Counted from the stretch's first letter, positions 24,727-33,673 are shown. The stretch is 64,000 nt of DNA from Cellulomonas humilata (GCF_013359775.1 NZ_JABMCI010000070.1:124001-188000), one strand, 5' to 3'. The notes: generated from the letters alone by a model not told the origin. A program made the numbers and translations.

Positions 24727-25638
24727 TCAGAAGCTCCCGGTCGTGCCCTGCGCCGCCCGGAGGAAGGCGTCCGCGTCGACGGGCTCGAGCCTGTCCAGCA
24801 CCACGACCGCGTCCGCGTCCTCGAGGTCGTACGACTCGACGCGCCACTCGACCTCGTCGACCCGGACGAAGACGTAGCCACTCTCACTGCGCGTGATGTC
24901 CCCGTGCGGCCCCCGGCCGATCACGGTGCAGGTCGGCTCGGTGCGCAGGGGTGCGCAGTCGGTCCGTTCCGTGGTGGTCGCGACGACGTAGTTGCCGTCG
25001 CCCGCCGTTCCCGTGTCGCGCCGCCACTGCATCCGGAGCGGCTGGTCGTACCCGGGATACGGCAAGCTCGTGCTCAGGTACGCCCACCCGCCGGGCAGCG
25101 GGCTGTCGAGCGAGCGGCCGTCCGTCAGGGGGAGTGCGCCCGCGAACCGTGCGAGCTCGGCGCGCCGCTCGCGGTCCTGGCCCCAGCGTTGCGCCCCGGC
25201 TTCGACGAACCCGAGGACCACCGCGGCGACGACCGCGACCGCGACCCACCTCCGCCGCACGTGGCCGGTCACCGCGAGCGGCAGCAGCACGGTCAGGCTC
25301 AGCAGGCACAGCTTCGTGCCTGTCCCGCCCCACGCCAGGGGGCCTACCGACACGATCGTCGGCGTGAGCACACCGGCGACGGCGGCGAGAGCCGGCCGCC
25401 ACCTCTGCCCACGCGGCAGCACCCGCCCGAACGCGACCGATGCCGTGACGACCAGCGCGACCACACCCAGCACGGCCGCGACGGCCATCCCCACCAAGGC
25501 GGTGCCGAGCCCGTCCCAGCCCTCCGCCGCCTGCGACACCAGCGAGACGGGGATCATGACCGCGACGACGACGGCGACGGGCACGACAAGGGTGAGCACG
25601 GACGCCCGCAGCACGTCCCGACGGGTCCCGACAGCCAC
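24727..25638 (-). CDS. Hypothetical membrane protein
   Basis: 303 residues. Four hydrophobic helices lie in the N-terminal half (VLTLVVPVAVVVAVMIPVSL, LVGMAVAAVLGVVALVVTA, LCLLSLTVLLPLAVTGHV, VAVAVVAAVVLGFVEAGA). They are followed by an extracytoplasmic domain of about 150 residues with two Cys (DCAPLRTEPTCTVIG) that may form a disulfide. The family is not recognised. Neighbours on the same strand are unrelated. Confidence 0.6.
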   Translation of the reverse strand: MAVGTRRDVLRASVLTLVVPVAVVVAVMIPVSLVSQAAEGWDGLGTALVGMAVAAVLGVVALVVTASVAFGRVLPRGQRWRPALAAVAGVLTPTIVSVGPLAWGGTGTKLCLLSLTVLLPLAVTGHVRRRWVAVAVVAAVVLGFVEAGAQRWGQDRERRAELARFAGALPLTDGRSLDSPLPGGWAYLSTSLPYPGYDQPLRMQWRRDTGTAGDGNYVVATTTERTDCAPLRTEPTCTVIGRGPHGDITRSESGYVFVRVDEVEWRVESYDLEDADAVVVLDRLEPVDADAFLRAAQGTTGSF

Positions 25639-25670
25639 GGCCGGACCCTAGCAGCGCGTCACCGCCGTTC

Positions 25671-26207
25671 TCAGGCCTTCTCCGATCCTGCGGCGAGCAG
25701 CGCCGTGATCTGGTCCGCCAGGTCGGAGGGATCGACGGACCCGCCCGTGTCGACGCGGATCACCGGTCCGAGGGCCAGCGGGCGTGCGTGCGACTGCCAG
25801 TGGTCCCAGTCGTCGAGGCGGTGCGCGTCGTCGTGCACCTCGGCTCGTCGACGTTCCGTGTAGCGGCGTCGGACCACGGCGGGATCCGCCTCGCACCAGA
25901 CCTCGAGGACGGTCCGCGCGCCCGCGACCAGGACGCCGGCGCGAGCGTGCTCCAGGTCCCGTGGGGCGAACCACCAGGAGTCGACGAGGACGACGTCAGC
26001 GATCCCAGCAGCCATCGACCAGACCGTGTCCATGGCCACCGCGCCCAGCTGGGCGGACGTCAGCGCAGCGCCCGACCCGGCCGCCAACGCTTCCTTGATC
26101 GCGTCCTTGGAGAGAGCGGGCCAGCCGGTGCGCGCCGCGAGCTCGTGCGTGAGCGTCGTCTTGCCGACGCCCGGCAGGCCGTTGATCAGCACCACCGAGC
26201 GCGCCAT
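25671..26207 (-). CDS. P-loop kinase-like ATPase
   Basis: 178 residues from ATG 26207. The Walker A motif INGLPGVGKTTLTHELA opens the protein. ALSKDAIKEAL follows, then the Walker B-like DVVLVDSWWF and the lid region DPAVVRRRYTERRR. This is the pattern of zeta-toxin/gluconate-kinase-like small kinases, with Asp in SKDAIK as likely substrate base. Substrate unknown. It diverges from the DUF2278 gene. Confidence 0.7.
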   Translation of the reverse strand: MARSVVLINGLPGVGKTTLTHELAARTGWPALSKDAIKEALAAGSGAALTSAQLGAVAMDTVWSMAAGIADVVLVDSWWFAPRDLEHARAGVLVAGARTVLEVWCEADPAVVRRRYTERRRAEVHDDAHRLDDWDHWQSHARPLALGPVIRVDTGGSVDPSDLADQITALLAAGSEKA

Positions 26208-26253
26208 CGGCCCATGGTGGCACGGGCTCCCTACCGCGAGGACAGTGGATCCC

Positions 26254-26913
26254 ATGCCCCTTGCCCACGGTTACGGAGCTCTCGTCGGCACGCTGGTCTC
26301 CAGCGTCCGCGACACCCCGGACAACCAGGGGCGCTGGTTCCACGTGAACCTGACGGTGCAGACGGAGGCGGGCAGGTACCGGTGCGCGATCGACGTCGAC
26401 TCGGCCAAGTCGTCGGTGGGCGTGCAGTGGCGCACGTTCGCCGTGTCCGCCGCCGAGCTGGGCCCGGTCGTCGCGCTCACCGACGGTTTCCACCTGCTGG
26501 CCAGCACACCGACCAGCGGTGCCGTCGACCTGATCCGGCATCCCGCGTTCCGGCCGCGCGGCGGCTGCTTCTTCGTGACGGCTCCGCCGGTGTGGCTGGC
26601 CGCCATCAACGCGTGGCTCGCCGCGCACTCGTGGACGGCGGGCGACAACGTCGCGGCGGCCACCGCGCTGGAGTCGGTGCTCCAGGTGGGGGCGCGGGTG
26701 GTCGTGTTCGGGGAGCCGTTCACCACCGGGCTGGGCGTGCACAACGTGCACCAGAACCAGGGCGATCCCCTGGGGTCGCCGTGGGCGGCGGAGAACGGCA
26801 TCTGGCAGGACGGGGCGACGCTCGTCATGAACCAGGACGGCGGCTACGCGGCGTTCGTCTCGAAGTTCTCGACCCAGTCATCGACGACGGACAACGCCGG
26901 CCACCCGACCTGA
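26254..26913 (+). CDS. DUF2278 family protein (YukJ-like)
   Basis: 219 residues from ATG 26254. The family pattern is clear: HGYGALVGTLVSSVRD at the N-terminus, a central WFHVNLTVQTEAGRYRCAID, and near the end RVVVFGEPFTTGLGVHNVHQ with the typical IHDVHMNQG-type block, followed by NGIWQDGATLV. Biochemical function is unknown. The protein is soluble with no export signal. Confidence 0.75.
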   Translation: MPLAHGYGALVGTLVSSVRDTPDNQGRWFHVNLTVQTEAGRYRCAIDVDSAKSSVGVQWRTFAVSAAELGPVVALTDGFHLLASTPTSGAVDLIRHPAFRPRGGCFFVTAPPVWLAAINAWLAAHSWTAGDNVAAATALESVLQVGARVVVFGEPFTTGLGVHNVHQNQGDPLGSPWAAENGIWQDGATLVMNQDGGYAAFVSKFSTQSSTTDNAGHPT

Positions 26914-26995
26914 GCGCGCGTCGTATCGGCGTGCTGCCGTTCGTCGTGCAGGAGAAGGTGGTCGTCGGGACCGCCCAGCAGCGAGGAGCCGTGCG

Positions 26996-27595
26996 ATGTC
27001 GAAGGTCGTCGCCATCATGTCCATGTCGCTCGACGGCTACGTCGCCGACAGCCACGGGAGCGTGGCCGAGGTGTTCGACTGGTACACGTCGGGCGACGTC
27101 GAGCTCCACATGGGGGGCTCGGACCCCATGACGTTCACCGTGTCCGAGCCGAGCGCGGAGCACCTGCGCGGACTCACCTCCGGGCTCGGCGCCATGCTCA
27201 CCGGTCGACGCACCTTCGACGACGCGCAGGGCTGGGGCGGGAACCACGCGTGGGGACCGGCGTTCGTCGTCACCCACCAGGTCCCCGCCGGCTGGCCGCG
27301 ACCTGGCTCGACCGTCCACTTCGTGACCGACGGCATCGAGAGTGCCGTGCGCCAGGCCAGAGCGGCCGCCGCCGGGAAGGCCGTCGGGGTGCACGGCGCC
27401 GAGACCATCCAGCAGTGCCTGAACGCCGGCCTGCTCGACGAGCTCCAGGTCGACCTCGCGGCGGTGCTGCTGGGCTCCGGCGTTCGACTGTTCGACAACC
27501 TCGCCGACGTGCCCGCCCTTCTGGGCAACCCGACGGTGATCGCGGGGGTCGGCGTGACCCACCTGCGCTACCCGGTGCGCGCGGTGGACGTGTGA
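26996..27595 (+). CDS. Dihydrofolate reductase family protein
   Basis: 199 residues. Motifs: VVAIMSMSLDGYVADSHGSV, GAMLTGRRTFDDAQGWGG, VHGAETIQQCLNAGLLDEL and LAAVLLGSGVRLFDNL. These fit the RibD-C/DHFR-like reductase family with an NADPH site. Substrate unknown. The end overlaps the convergent glycosyltransferase gene by 28 bp. It is a distant relative of the gene at 18363. Confidence 0.8.
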   Translation: MSKVVAIMSMSLDGYVADSHGSVAEVFDWYTSGDVELHMGGSDPMTFTVSEPSAEHLRGLTSGLGAMLTGRRTFDDAQGWGGNHAWGPAFVVTHQVPAGWPRPGSTVHFVTDGIESAVRQARAAAAGKAVGVHGAETIQQCLNAGLLDELQVDLAAVLLGSGVRLFDNLADVPALLGNPTVIAGVGVTHLRYPVRAVDV

Positions 27596-29334
27596 GTCGC
27601 ACGCACGCGCGCCGCCGCCCGGCGTGCCTGGATCCGGTGCGCGGACCGTCGGATCGGCGGTAGCAGCTGGAACACGCTCAGCACCGCGAAGACCAACGTG
27701 TTCACGCCGACGAACAGGCTCAACGCCTCGAACCACGTCGAGTGGAGCACCGAGGCCGGCAGCGGGTTCCACCGGCTCAGCAGGGGTGCCGCGAGCATCA
27801 CAGGCAGGACGAGCCCGGCGACCGTGGGCCGTGGGACGTAGTTCCATCCCGACTTCTTCCGGGTCGCGATCTGCACGAGCGACAGCACGAACGTCCACTG
27901 CAGGAACAGCGAGTACCCCAGCTCGATCACCAGCGGCATCGCCAGGAGCCGCCCTGGCCACCCTTCCGCCCACGCCGTCACCACACGCTCCAGCAGGAAG
28001 ATCAGCCCGACCGCGGTCCAGAGCGCCGACCAGCGGAACCCGTCGGCCGCGAGCAGGGCGATGGCCATGAGCAGCAGGTAGGTGTGCAGCGCGATGACCC
28101 CGTATGCGAGCCCGACCTGCTGCCACCAGTAGTGGAGGGTGGTGCGCGTGAGCCCGTATGCCGCGATGTTCTCGAGTGCGCCGCGCTGCCACCGGCTGCG
28201 CTGCCGGCGCAGGTCCCGCCACGTCGGCATCACCTCCGTGACGACCCGGCACTCCGGCGGTGAGGCCAGCCGCGCCCCGAGCGTCTTCAGCGCGAGGGTG
28301 ATCTCGTTGTCCTCGGTCATCGCCAGGGTGTCGTAGACGTCCCCGTGCCGGCCGGGGATCAGCGATCCCCTCGCCTCCGAGATGGCGCGCAGCGCGTACG
28401 CGCGGATCACCGACGCGGTGCCGGTCAGGACGAACACGCGCCCTTCCCGACGGCGGAGCACCCGCTGGTAGCGCGCGAACTCGTTGCGCTGCATCTGCGC
28501 GAGGACCCGACCGCCCTCCTCGCCGGAGAACAGACCGCCGACCGCCATCAGGTCGTGGTCGTCCTCGAGCCGGCCGAGCGCCACCTCCAGGAAGTCCGGC
28601 GTGATCGTCGAGTCGGCATCCATCACCAGCACGACGTCCGCAGGCCCCGCGGTCGGCAGCAGACGAGCCAGCACCTGGTTGAGCGCACCGGCCTTGGCCT
28701 GCGAGTTGCCGACCGTCTCGACGACCTCGACGCCGCGGTCCCGAGCGATCTGCACGGTTGCGTCGGTGCAGTTGTCCGCGACGACGATGATCCGGTCCGG
28801 TGCGCGGGCCTGCCCGAGCAGCGACGTGAGGGTCCGACCGATCACGGCCTGCTCGTCGTGCGCCGGGATCAGGACGGTGCACCGCACCACCAGGCCGGCA
28901 GCGTCGGCGTCGGCGGGGATGGCGGAGAGCGGCCAGGCGGGCGGGTCGTCCAGGGCGAGCGCGCGCGTGGCCGCCGCACCGAGGACTCGACGCCTCAGGG
29001 CAGCAGTGTTGCGCGGAACCGGCCTCTCGAGCCCGCGACCCCGGTTCAGGACGCGCATCGCGGCGGCCGTCTGCTGGGCTGCCATCGCGACCAGGAACGC
29101 CGCGACCGCCAGGCCCACGCCCAGGACGATGATCGGCCGCGGTGCCGTCAGCTCGACGTCCACCGGCAGGATGGCGATCGTGAGCTCGGCGTCCGGGACG
29201 ATCTTGGGAGCACTCGTCGCCAGGAGCCAGATCGCGCAGCCCAGCAGCAGCGCGGCGGCCAGCGCGAGCGCGGCGGTGACCCAGCCGAGCCGGGCGGCGC
29301 GACGGTGCCAGGTCTGCTGTGGTGTCGGGGTCAT
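27568..29334 (-). CDS. Family 2 processive-type glycosyltransferase, membrane-bound
   Basis: 588 residues from ATG 29334. Two N-terminal helices precede a GT2 domain with CTVLIPAHDEQAVIGRTLTS, the DAD motif in VVLVMDADSTITPDF, TEDNEITLALKTLG (the catalytic Asp/Glu region) and QRSRWQRGALEN, the Q(Q/R)xRW motif of processive synthases such as cellulose, chitin or hyaluronan synthases. Four or five helices follow. The sugar is unknown; the layout resembles enzymes making exported beta-linked polymers. A 50-residue membrane protein gene lies immediately upstream and overlaps by 4 nt. Confidence 0.8.
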   Translation of the reverse strand: MTPTPQQTWHRRAARLGWVTAALALAAALLLGCAIWLLATSAPKIVPDAELTIAILPVDVELTAPRPIIVLGVGLAVAAFLVAMAAQQTAAAMRVLNRGRGLERPVPRNTAALRRRVLGAAATRALALDDPPAWPLSAIPADADAAGLVVRCTVLIPAHDEQAVIGRTLTSLLGQARAPDRIIVVADNCTDATVQIARDRGVEVVETVGNSQAKAGALNQVLARLLPTAGPADVVLVMDADSTITPDFLEVALGRLEDDHDLMAVGGLFSGEEGGRVLAQMQRNEFARYQRVLRRREGRVFVLTGTASVIRAYALRAISEARGSLIPGRHGDVYDTLAMTEDNEITLALKTLGARLASPPECRVVTEVMPTWRDLRRQRSRWQRGALENIAAYGLTRTTLHYWWQQVGLAYGVIALHTYLLLMAIALLAADGFRWSALWTAVGLIFLLERVVTAWAEGWPGRLLAMPLVIELGYSLFLQWTFVLSLVQIATRKKSGWNYVPRPTVAGLVLPVMLAAPLLSRWNPLPASVLHSTWFEALSLFVGVNTLVFAVLSVFQLLPPIRRSAHRIQARRAAARVRATHTSTARTG

Positions 29335-29483
29335 CGTCGGATCCGTCGCTGGGCCAGCACGGCCGTGACGAGGCCGGTGAGGACGATGATCAGGCCGAGC
29401 CAGAGCAGGATCGTGCCCAGACCGGCGAACCCCGCGATCACGAGCGCCACCCCGACGAGCGTGATGATCAGCCACAACGGCAT
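29331..29483 (-). CDS. Small two-helix membrane protein coupled to GT2
   Basis: 50 residues from ATG 29483: two helices (LWLIITLVGVALVIAGFAGL and TILLWLGLIIVLTGLVTAVL) with a basic end RRIRR. Its stop overlaps the glycosyltransferase start (ATGA), so translation is coupled. It may be a subunit that assists the synthase, as small membrane partners do in some polysaccharide systems (inference). Easily missed because of its size. Confidence 0.6.
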   Translation of the reverse strand: MPLWLIITLVGVALVIAGFAGLGTILLWLGLIIVLTGLVTAVLAQRRIRR

Positions 29484-29527
29484 CGAGCGAACCCCCCGCC
29501 AGTCGGCCACCACCGCCGTTCGGCAGC

Positions 29528-30721
29528 CTACCGCCGGGTCTCGGCGGGAGATCCGGCACGTCGAGGCTGCGTCTGCCGTCGGTCGACCAGCACCAGGAGA
29601 GCGGGCACGACGACGAGGGCGCCGGCCGCCAGGGTCAACGCGGACCACCCGGCGAGCGCGAGGACCACGGTCGAGGTCAGGGTGCCGGCCGCCGCGGAGA
29701 CCCACACGACGGCTTCGACCGAGCCCTCCACGTCGGTCCGCTGCTCCGCCGGCAGCCCGACGGCCAGCGACGCGCTGCCGCCGACGAAGCAGAGGTTCCA
29801 CCCGTAGCCGAGCGCGAACAGACCCACCGCCTGCGGGACCAGGGCGCCGGACGCGGCCACGACCGTCGAGGCCAGCAGCGTGCCGAGGCCCAGCACCATC
29901 ACCCGTCCCGGGCCCAGACGGTCGACGAGGCGACCCGTGAGCGGTGACAGGACGAACATGCCGAGCGTGTGGGCGGCGAGGACGGCGCCGACGACGTCGA
30001 GCCCGTGATGATGCAGGTGGAGCTGGACAGGCACCGACGTCATCACGGCGGCCATCACGACCTGCCCGGTGACCATCACGGCGAGGCCGTCGCGACCGGC
30101 CGGTGATCCCAGGACGGTCCGCACGGGCACCCCGCGTCCGGTGCGGGGTCGCCTGGCCGTGCGCAGCCCGCTCACCGCCAGCGCGGCGAGCAGTCCCGCC
30201 GGGACGCTGAGCAGGAACGCGCCGGACAGCGCCGGCCGTCCGACGGCCTCCGCGAGGCGCGCGGTGGGGAGCAGGAGCAAGGGGCCGCCCACGGCCCCGA
30301 CGGTGCCGGCCCAGACGATCAGGCCGATGGCGACGCCGCGTCGTCGAGCGGGCACCAGCTCGGCGGCCGCGTACCGGGACAGCTGCGCGGCGGCGTTCCC
30401 CAGGCCGATCAGGAGCATCGCGGCGACGAGCAGCGGGATGTGTCCGAGCGGCACGGCCACCGCACCGGCTGCGGCGCCGAGCGCGCTCGCCAGGTACCCG
30501 ATCCGCAGGGCGGTCCCGGTGCCCGCGCGGTGGGTGAGCGCGGTGACCAGCAGGGCTCCGAGCCCGGTGCCGACGACCGCTGCGGTGCCGGGCACCCCGC
30601 CCCAGGCACGCCCCAGGACGTCGACCGCGACCAGTGCGGCCACGGTGCTGGTCGTCGCGATCACCGCACTGTTCAGGGCGGCACCGGTGAACAGTGCGAG
30701 TCGTGCGGTGCCGGGCGTCAT
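29528..30721 (-). CDS. MFS transporter
   Basis: 397 residues with 12 predicted membrane helices and the arabinose-efflux-type layout. It begins RLALFTGAALNSAVIATTST, has the loop ELVPARRRGVAIGLIVWAGT and a second-half GRLVDRLGPGRVMVLGLG motif like MFS motif A. Substrate unknown; drug or sugar efflux is likely. It is transcribed divergently from an Lrp/AsnC regulator whose gene starts 105 bp away, which probably controls it. Confidence 0.8.
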   Translation of the reverse strand: MTPGTARLALFTGAALNSAVIATTSTVAALVAVDVLGRAWGGVPGTAAVVGTGLGALLVTALTHRAGTGTALRIGYLASALGAAAGAVAVPLGHIPLLVAAMLLIGLGNAAAQLSRYAAAELVPARRRGVAIGLIVWAGTVGAVGGPLLLLPTARLAEAVGRPALSGAFLLSVPAGLLAALAVSGLRTARRPRTGRGVPVRTVLGSPAGRDGLAVMVTGQVVMAAVMTSVPVQLHLHHHGLDVVGAVLAAHTLGMFVLSPLTGRLVDRLGPGRVMVLGLGTLLASTVVAASGALVPQAVGLFALGYGWNLCFVGGSASLAVGLPAEQRTDVEGSVEAVVWVSAAAGTLTSTVVLALAGWSALTLAAGALVVVPALLVLVDRRQTQPRRAGSPAETRR

Positions 30722-30786
30722 GCGATCGACGCTACGAAGTCGCGGCCCGCCCGTGAATGGCCGATGGCAGGCGTTGACGGCGGTTC

Positions 30787-30804
30787 GCCTCTCGATCGCG
30801 AGGC
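30787..30804. promoter_or_regulatory. Near-palindrome in the MFS/Lrp divergent spacer
   Basis: GCCTCTCGATCGCGAGGC is an 18-bp palindrome apart from one mismatched base pair. It lies 23 bp before the Lrp-type gene in the spacer shared with the MFS gene. An Lrp/AsnC regulator binding here would control both genes; this is inference. Confidence 0.35.
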
Positions 30805-30826
30805 GTTCCGGCGTTACGGTTTTCGG

Positions 30827-31339
30827 ATGAGCAGACCGCTCGACAGCACGGACTGGCGCATCCTCGCCGAGCTCCAGGACGACGGTCGCCTGTCGTTCAA
30901 CCAGCTCGGCCGCAAGGTCAGTCTGTCCGCGCCCGCGGTCGCCGACCGGGTCCGGCGGCTGGAGGAGGCGGGGGTGATCGCCGGGTACCAGGCCCGGATC
31001 GACCCCACGCGTGCGGGTCTCCCCCTGACCGCGTTCATCAAGCTGCGGTGCTCACCCGGGCGGTGCCTGCTGCGGACCACGGCGTCCGACGAGTTCCCCG
31101 AGGTCGTCGAGATCCACAAGCTCAGCGGCAGCTCGTGCACCCTCCTGCGGGTGCGCGCCGCGTCGATGCCGCACCTCGAGGAGATCTTCGAGCGCATCGG
31201 CAGGCACGGCGAGATCGACACCCAGATCGTGCTCTCCACCCAGTACGAGGGCCGCCCGGTCGCCGAACCGCCCGCGCACACCCGGTCCGCGCAGCCGTCG
31301 CCGGGATGGAGCCGCGAGGCCCAGCCGGACGACGCCTGA
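30827..31339 (+). CDS. Lrp/AsnC family transcriptional regulator
   Basis: 170 residues from ATG 30827. The N-terminal helix-turn-helix is diagnostic: LDSTDWRILAELQDDGRLSF, LGRKVSLSAPAVADRVRRLE, then GVIAGYQARIDPTRAGLPLT. The RAM effector domain follows (EVVEIHKLSGSSCTLLRVRA, then IGRHGEIDTQIVLSTQYEGR). Members sense amino acids or related metabolites. The likely target is the divergent MFS gene. The C-terminal 25 residues are Pro/Ser-rich. Confidence 0.85.
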   Translation: MSRPLDSTDWRILAELQDDGRLSFNQLGRKVSLSAPAVADRVRRLEEAGVIAGYQARIDPTRAGLPLTAFIKLRCSPGRCLLRTTASDEFPEVVEIHKLSGSSCTLLRVRAASMPHLEEIFERIGRHGEIDTQIVLSTQYEGRPVAEPPAHTRSAQPSPGWSREAQPDDA

Positions 31340-31363
31340 TCCGGAGCTCAGCCCGGGGGGCCG

Positions 31364-33460
31364 TCAGGCGAGCGACTGGGCCGCGCGTGCGAGCAAGCCT
31401 CGCAGGCGGTCGCACTCGGAGCGGTTGGCCTCCAGGTCGGACCGTGCCTTCGCTTGTGCAGCGGCCGGTGCGCGGCTCAGGAATCCTGGGTCGGCAAGTC
31501 GCGACGACAGGCGGTCGGTCTGCTCCTGGGCCTGCGCCAGCTGCCGCCCGAGCGAGCGCCTCTGCGCATCGTCGAGCTCCGGGGCCGCGGGCAGGGTCAA
31601 CGTTCCGCCCCGTCGGCTGATCCTGGTGCTCTCGCCGGGATCCGCGTCGGTGAGTCGGGCGGTGCGGCACAGCGCGGTCCACAGGGCGATGCCGTCGCCG
31701 CGTGCCGGCAGCCAGGCCGAGGCGGTGAAGCCCTGCCGGCCGCGGTGGGCGCGTGCGGCATCGCGGAGCTCCCGCAGCTGGGCGCCGGCGGACGCAGCCT
31801 TCTCGTCAGGCCGCGTCGACGTCGGGAACGGTTCGCGGTCCATGATCCCGGACCAGCCGAGCTCCTCGGCGAGCTCCTCGGTGAGGAACGGCAGCATCGG
31901 GTGCAGGGCCAGGAGCAGCGCGGTCAGCGCGGCGGACAGGGTGGCGATCGCGCCGGCATCGCCGCCGTACAGGTCGTCCTTGCGCGCCTCGAGGTAGAGC
32001 CCGGACAGGTCGTCCTCGGCGAGGCGGGTGAGGGCGTCCGCCGCGCGAGCCAGGTCGCCGCCGGCGTAGCCCGCATCCGCCTCGGCCAGGGCCGCGTCCA
32101 GACGAGTCAGCAGCCACCGGTCGAGCAGGTGCGTCGGCGCGGGCCGGGCGGCCTGCCATGTGCACCCGAGCCGAGCGGCCAGGCCGGCGATGCTGCGCAG
32201 CTTGGTCAGGTACCCCCGGGCACGCGTGAGGTCGTCGAGGCCGAACGGGATGTCCGCGCCGGGGCGAGCCCTGCGGGCCAGCGAGAACCGCAGGGCGTCG
32301 GGTCCGTGCTCGGCGATGAGCGGCAGCGGGTCGATGGTGTTGCCGAAGCTCTTGCTCATCTTCTTGCCGTGCTCGTCGCGGACCATGCCGTGGAACAGCA
32401 TGCGTCGGAACGGGGCCCGACCGGTCAGGTGGGTGCAGAGCAGCATCATCCGCAGCGCCCAGAAGAAGATCAGGTCGTTGCCGGTGATGAGCAGGTCGTT
32501 GGGGTAGAACCGGCGCAGGTCGGCGGTGTCGTCGGGCCACCCCAGGGTCGACAGCGGCCACAGCGCCGACGAGAACCAGGTGTCCAAGGTGTCCGGGTCC
32601 TGCGTCCACCCGTCGGGGAGCTGATCGTCGGACGCGAAGGCGCGCGCCTCCCCGTCGGGGCCGTACCAGATCGGGATGCGGTGGCCCCACCACAGCTGCC
32701 TCGAGATGCACCAGTCGCCGAGGTTGGCCGCCCACCGCAGGTAGTCCCGCCGGGCGTCGGCCGGCTCGATGCTGGTCGCGCCGCTGGTGATCGCGGCGGT
32801 GGCCGCCGCGGCCAGGGCGCTGGTGCGCAGGTACCACTGCGGGGTGGAGCGGATCTCCAGCGGCGTGCGGCAGCGGGAGCAGGCCGGCGTGCCGGTCGAG
32901 TCGTCCGCCTCGATGTCGGACAGCGTCGTGGCGCATCCGGGACACCACAGGGTCTCGCGTTCGGCACGGTAGATCAGACCCTCGCCGAACAGACGCGTGA
33001 ACGCCGTCCGGGTGGCCCGGCTCGGTCCGTCATCGAGCGTGAAGGTCAGCCGCCCCCAGTCCGGGCCGGCGCCGAGGTGACGCATCTGGGTGATGATGTC
33101 GGCGGTGCACGACCTCTTCCACGCCCACGCGCGGCGCGTGAACTCGTCGCGCCCGATCTCCTCGCGGCTGGTGCCCTCCTCCCGCAGCCGGCGCTCGAGG
33201 AGCGCGTTCGTGGCGATCGCGGCGTGGTCGAGGCCGGGGAGCCACAGGGTGTCCGCGCCCGTCATCCGCTGCCGTCGGGCCAGGGTGTCCGAGAGGGTGT
33301 GCTCGTAGGCGTGCCCCAGGTGGAGGCCGCCGGTGATGTTCGGCGGGGGCAGGATCATCGCCCACGCCGGTGCGTCGGTGGTGCCGGTCGCGGCGAAGGC
33401 GTCGGCGGCTGTCCAGCGTCGATAGCGGTCGCTGGGGGTGGTCGAGGTGGGCATGGTCAT
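31364..33460 (-). CDS. valS: Valyl-tRNA synthetase paralogue lacking the CP1 editing domain
   Basis: 698 residues, against about 870-950 for bacterial ValRS. Class I signatures are intact: ILPPPNITGGLHLGHAYEHT with HIGH as HLGH, DWCISRQLWWGHRIPIWYG, LDTWFSSALWPLSTLGWPDD and KMSKS at residues 367-371. The anticodon-binding helices and a C-terminal coiled-coil arm are present. The CP1 insertion that deacylates Thr-tRNA(Val) is absent: between TTLSDIEADD and STPQWYLRT only about 20 residues remain. They complete a zinc-ribbon pattern with Cys173, Cys176, Cys194 and Cys197. It is probably an accessory ValRS, for example one tolerant of an inhibitor. The start is ATG 33460 or 33454. Confidence 0.8.
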   Translation of the reverse strand: MTMPTSTTPSDRYRRWTAADAFAATGTTDAPAWAMILPPPNITGGLHLGHAYEHTLSDTLARRQRMTGADTLWLPGLDHAAIATNALLERRLREEGTSREEIGRDEFTRRAWAWKRSCTADIITQMRHLGAGPDWGRLTFTLDDGPSRATRTAFTRLFGEGLIYRAERETLWCPGCATTLSDIEADDSTGTPACSRCRTPLEIRSTPQWYLRTSALAAAATAAITSGATSIEPADARRDYLRWAANLGDWCISRQLWWGHRIPIWYGPDGEARAFASDDQLPDGWTQDPDTLDTWFSSALWPLSTLGWPDDTADLRRFYPNDLLITGNDLIFFWALRMMLLCTHLTGRAPFRRMLFHGMVRDEHGKKMSKSFGNTIDPLPLIAEHGPDALRFSLARRARPGADIPFGLDDLTRARGYLTKLRSIAGLAARLGCTWQAARPAPTHLLDRWLLTRLDAALAEADAGYAGGDLARAADALTRLAEDDLSGLYLEARKDDLYGGDAGAIATLSAALTALLLALHPMLPFLTEELAEELGWSGIMDREPFPTSTRPDEKAASAGAQLRELRDAARAHRGRQGFTASAWLPARGDGIALWTALCRTARLTDADPGESTRISRRGGTLTLPAAPELDDAQRRSLGRQLAQAQEQTDRLSSRLADPGFLSRAPAAAQAKARSDLEANRSECDRLRGLLARAAQSLA

Positions 33461-33523
33461 GGTCCGTCCGTACGAGTCCTGGAGTCGTCGCTCGAGTCGA
33501 GATCTGCTCGACGAGCACAGGAG

Positions 33524-33558
33524 AGCCCTCGCCAGGTGTCCTACGGACGGCGAGGGCT
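33524..33558 (-). promoter_or_regulatory. Attenuator-like hairpin before the ValRS paralogue
   Basis: On the minus strand AGCCCTCGCC pairs perfectly with GGCGAGGGCT, 10 bp, and the 15-nt loop contains a nested GTCC-GTA-GGAC. The stop codon of a 19-residue leader ORF overlaps the first stem base, and the synthetase start lies 64 nt further. No T-box consensus is visible. The layout suggests ribosome-mediated attenuation. Confidence 0.45.
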
Positions 33559-33616
33559 ACGGTACGAGCGCGGGGCGCAGCGAACCCAGGAATCGGGGTG
33601 CGCGCGCGGTTGCCAT
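33557..33616 (-). CDS. Possible 19-residue leader peptide of the ValRS paralogue
   Basis: ATG 33616 to TAG 33557, ending in codons CTC GTA CCG TAG. The only Val codon is GTA, rare in this GC-rich genome, two codons before the stop and just before the hairpin. An AGGGG lies very close to the ATG. Tiny ORFs arise easily by chance, so confidence is limited. Confidence 0.35.
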   Translation of the reverse strand: MATARAPRFLGSLRPALVP

Positions 33617-33673
33617 GCCCCTAGTGTGCGCGCTGCGCGCTTCGGCGCACCACACTTCACCCGGGCGGCGGCG

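Noticed and set aside
33461..33673. T-box riboswitch upstream of the ValRS paralogue
   Set aside because: No T-box consensus (TGGNACCGCG-like) and no specifier-loop architecture could be recognised.
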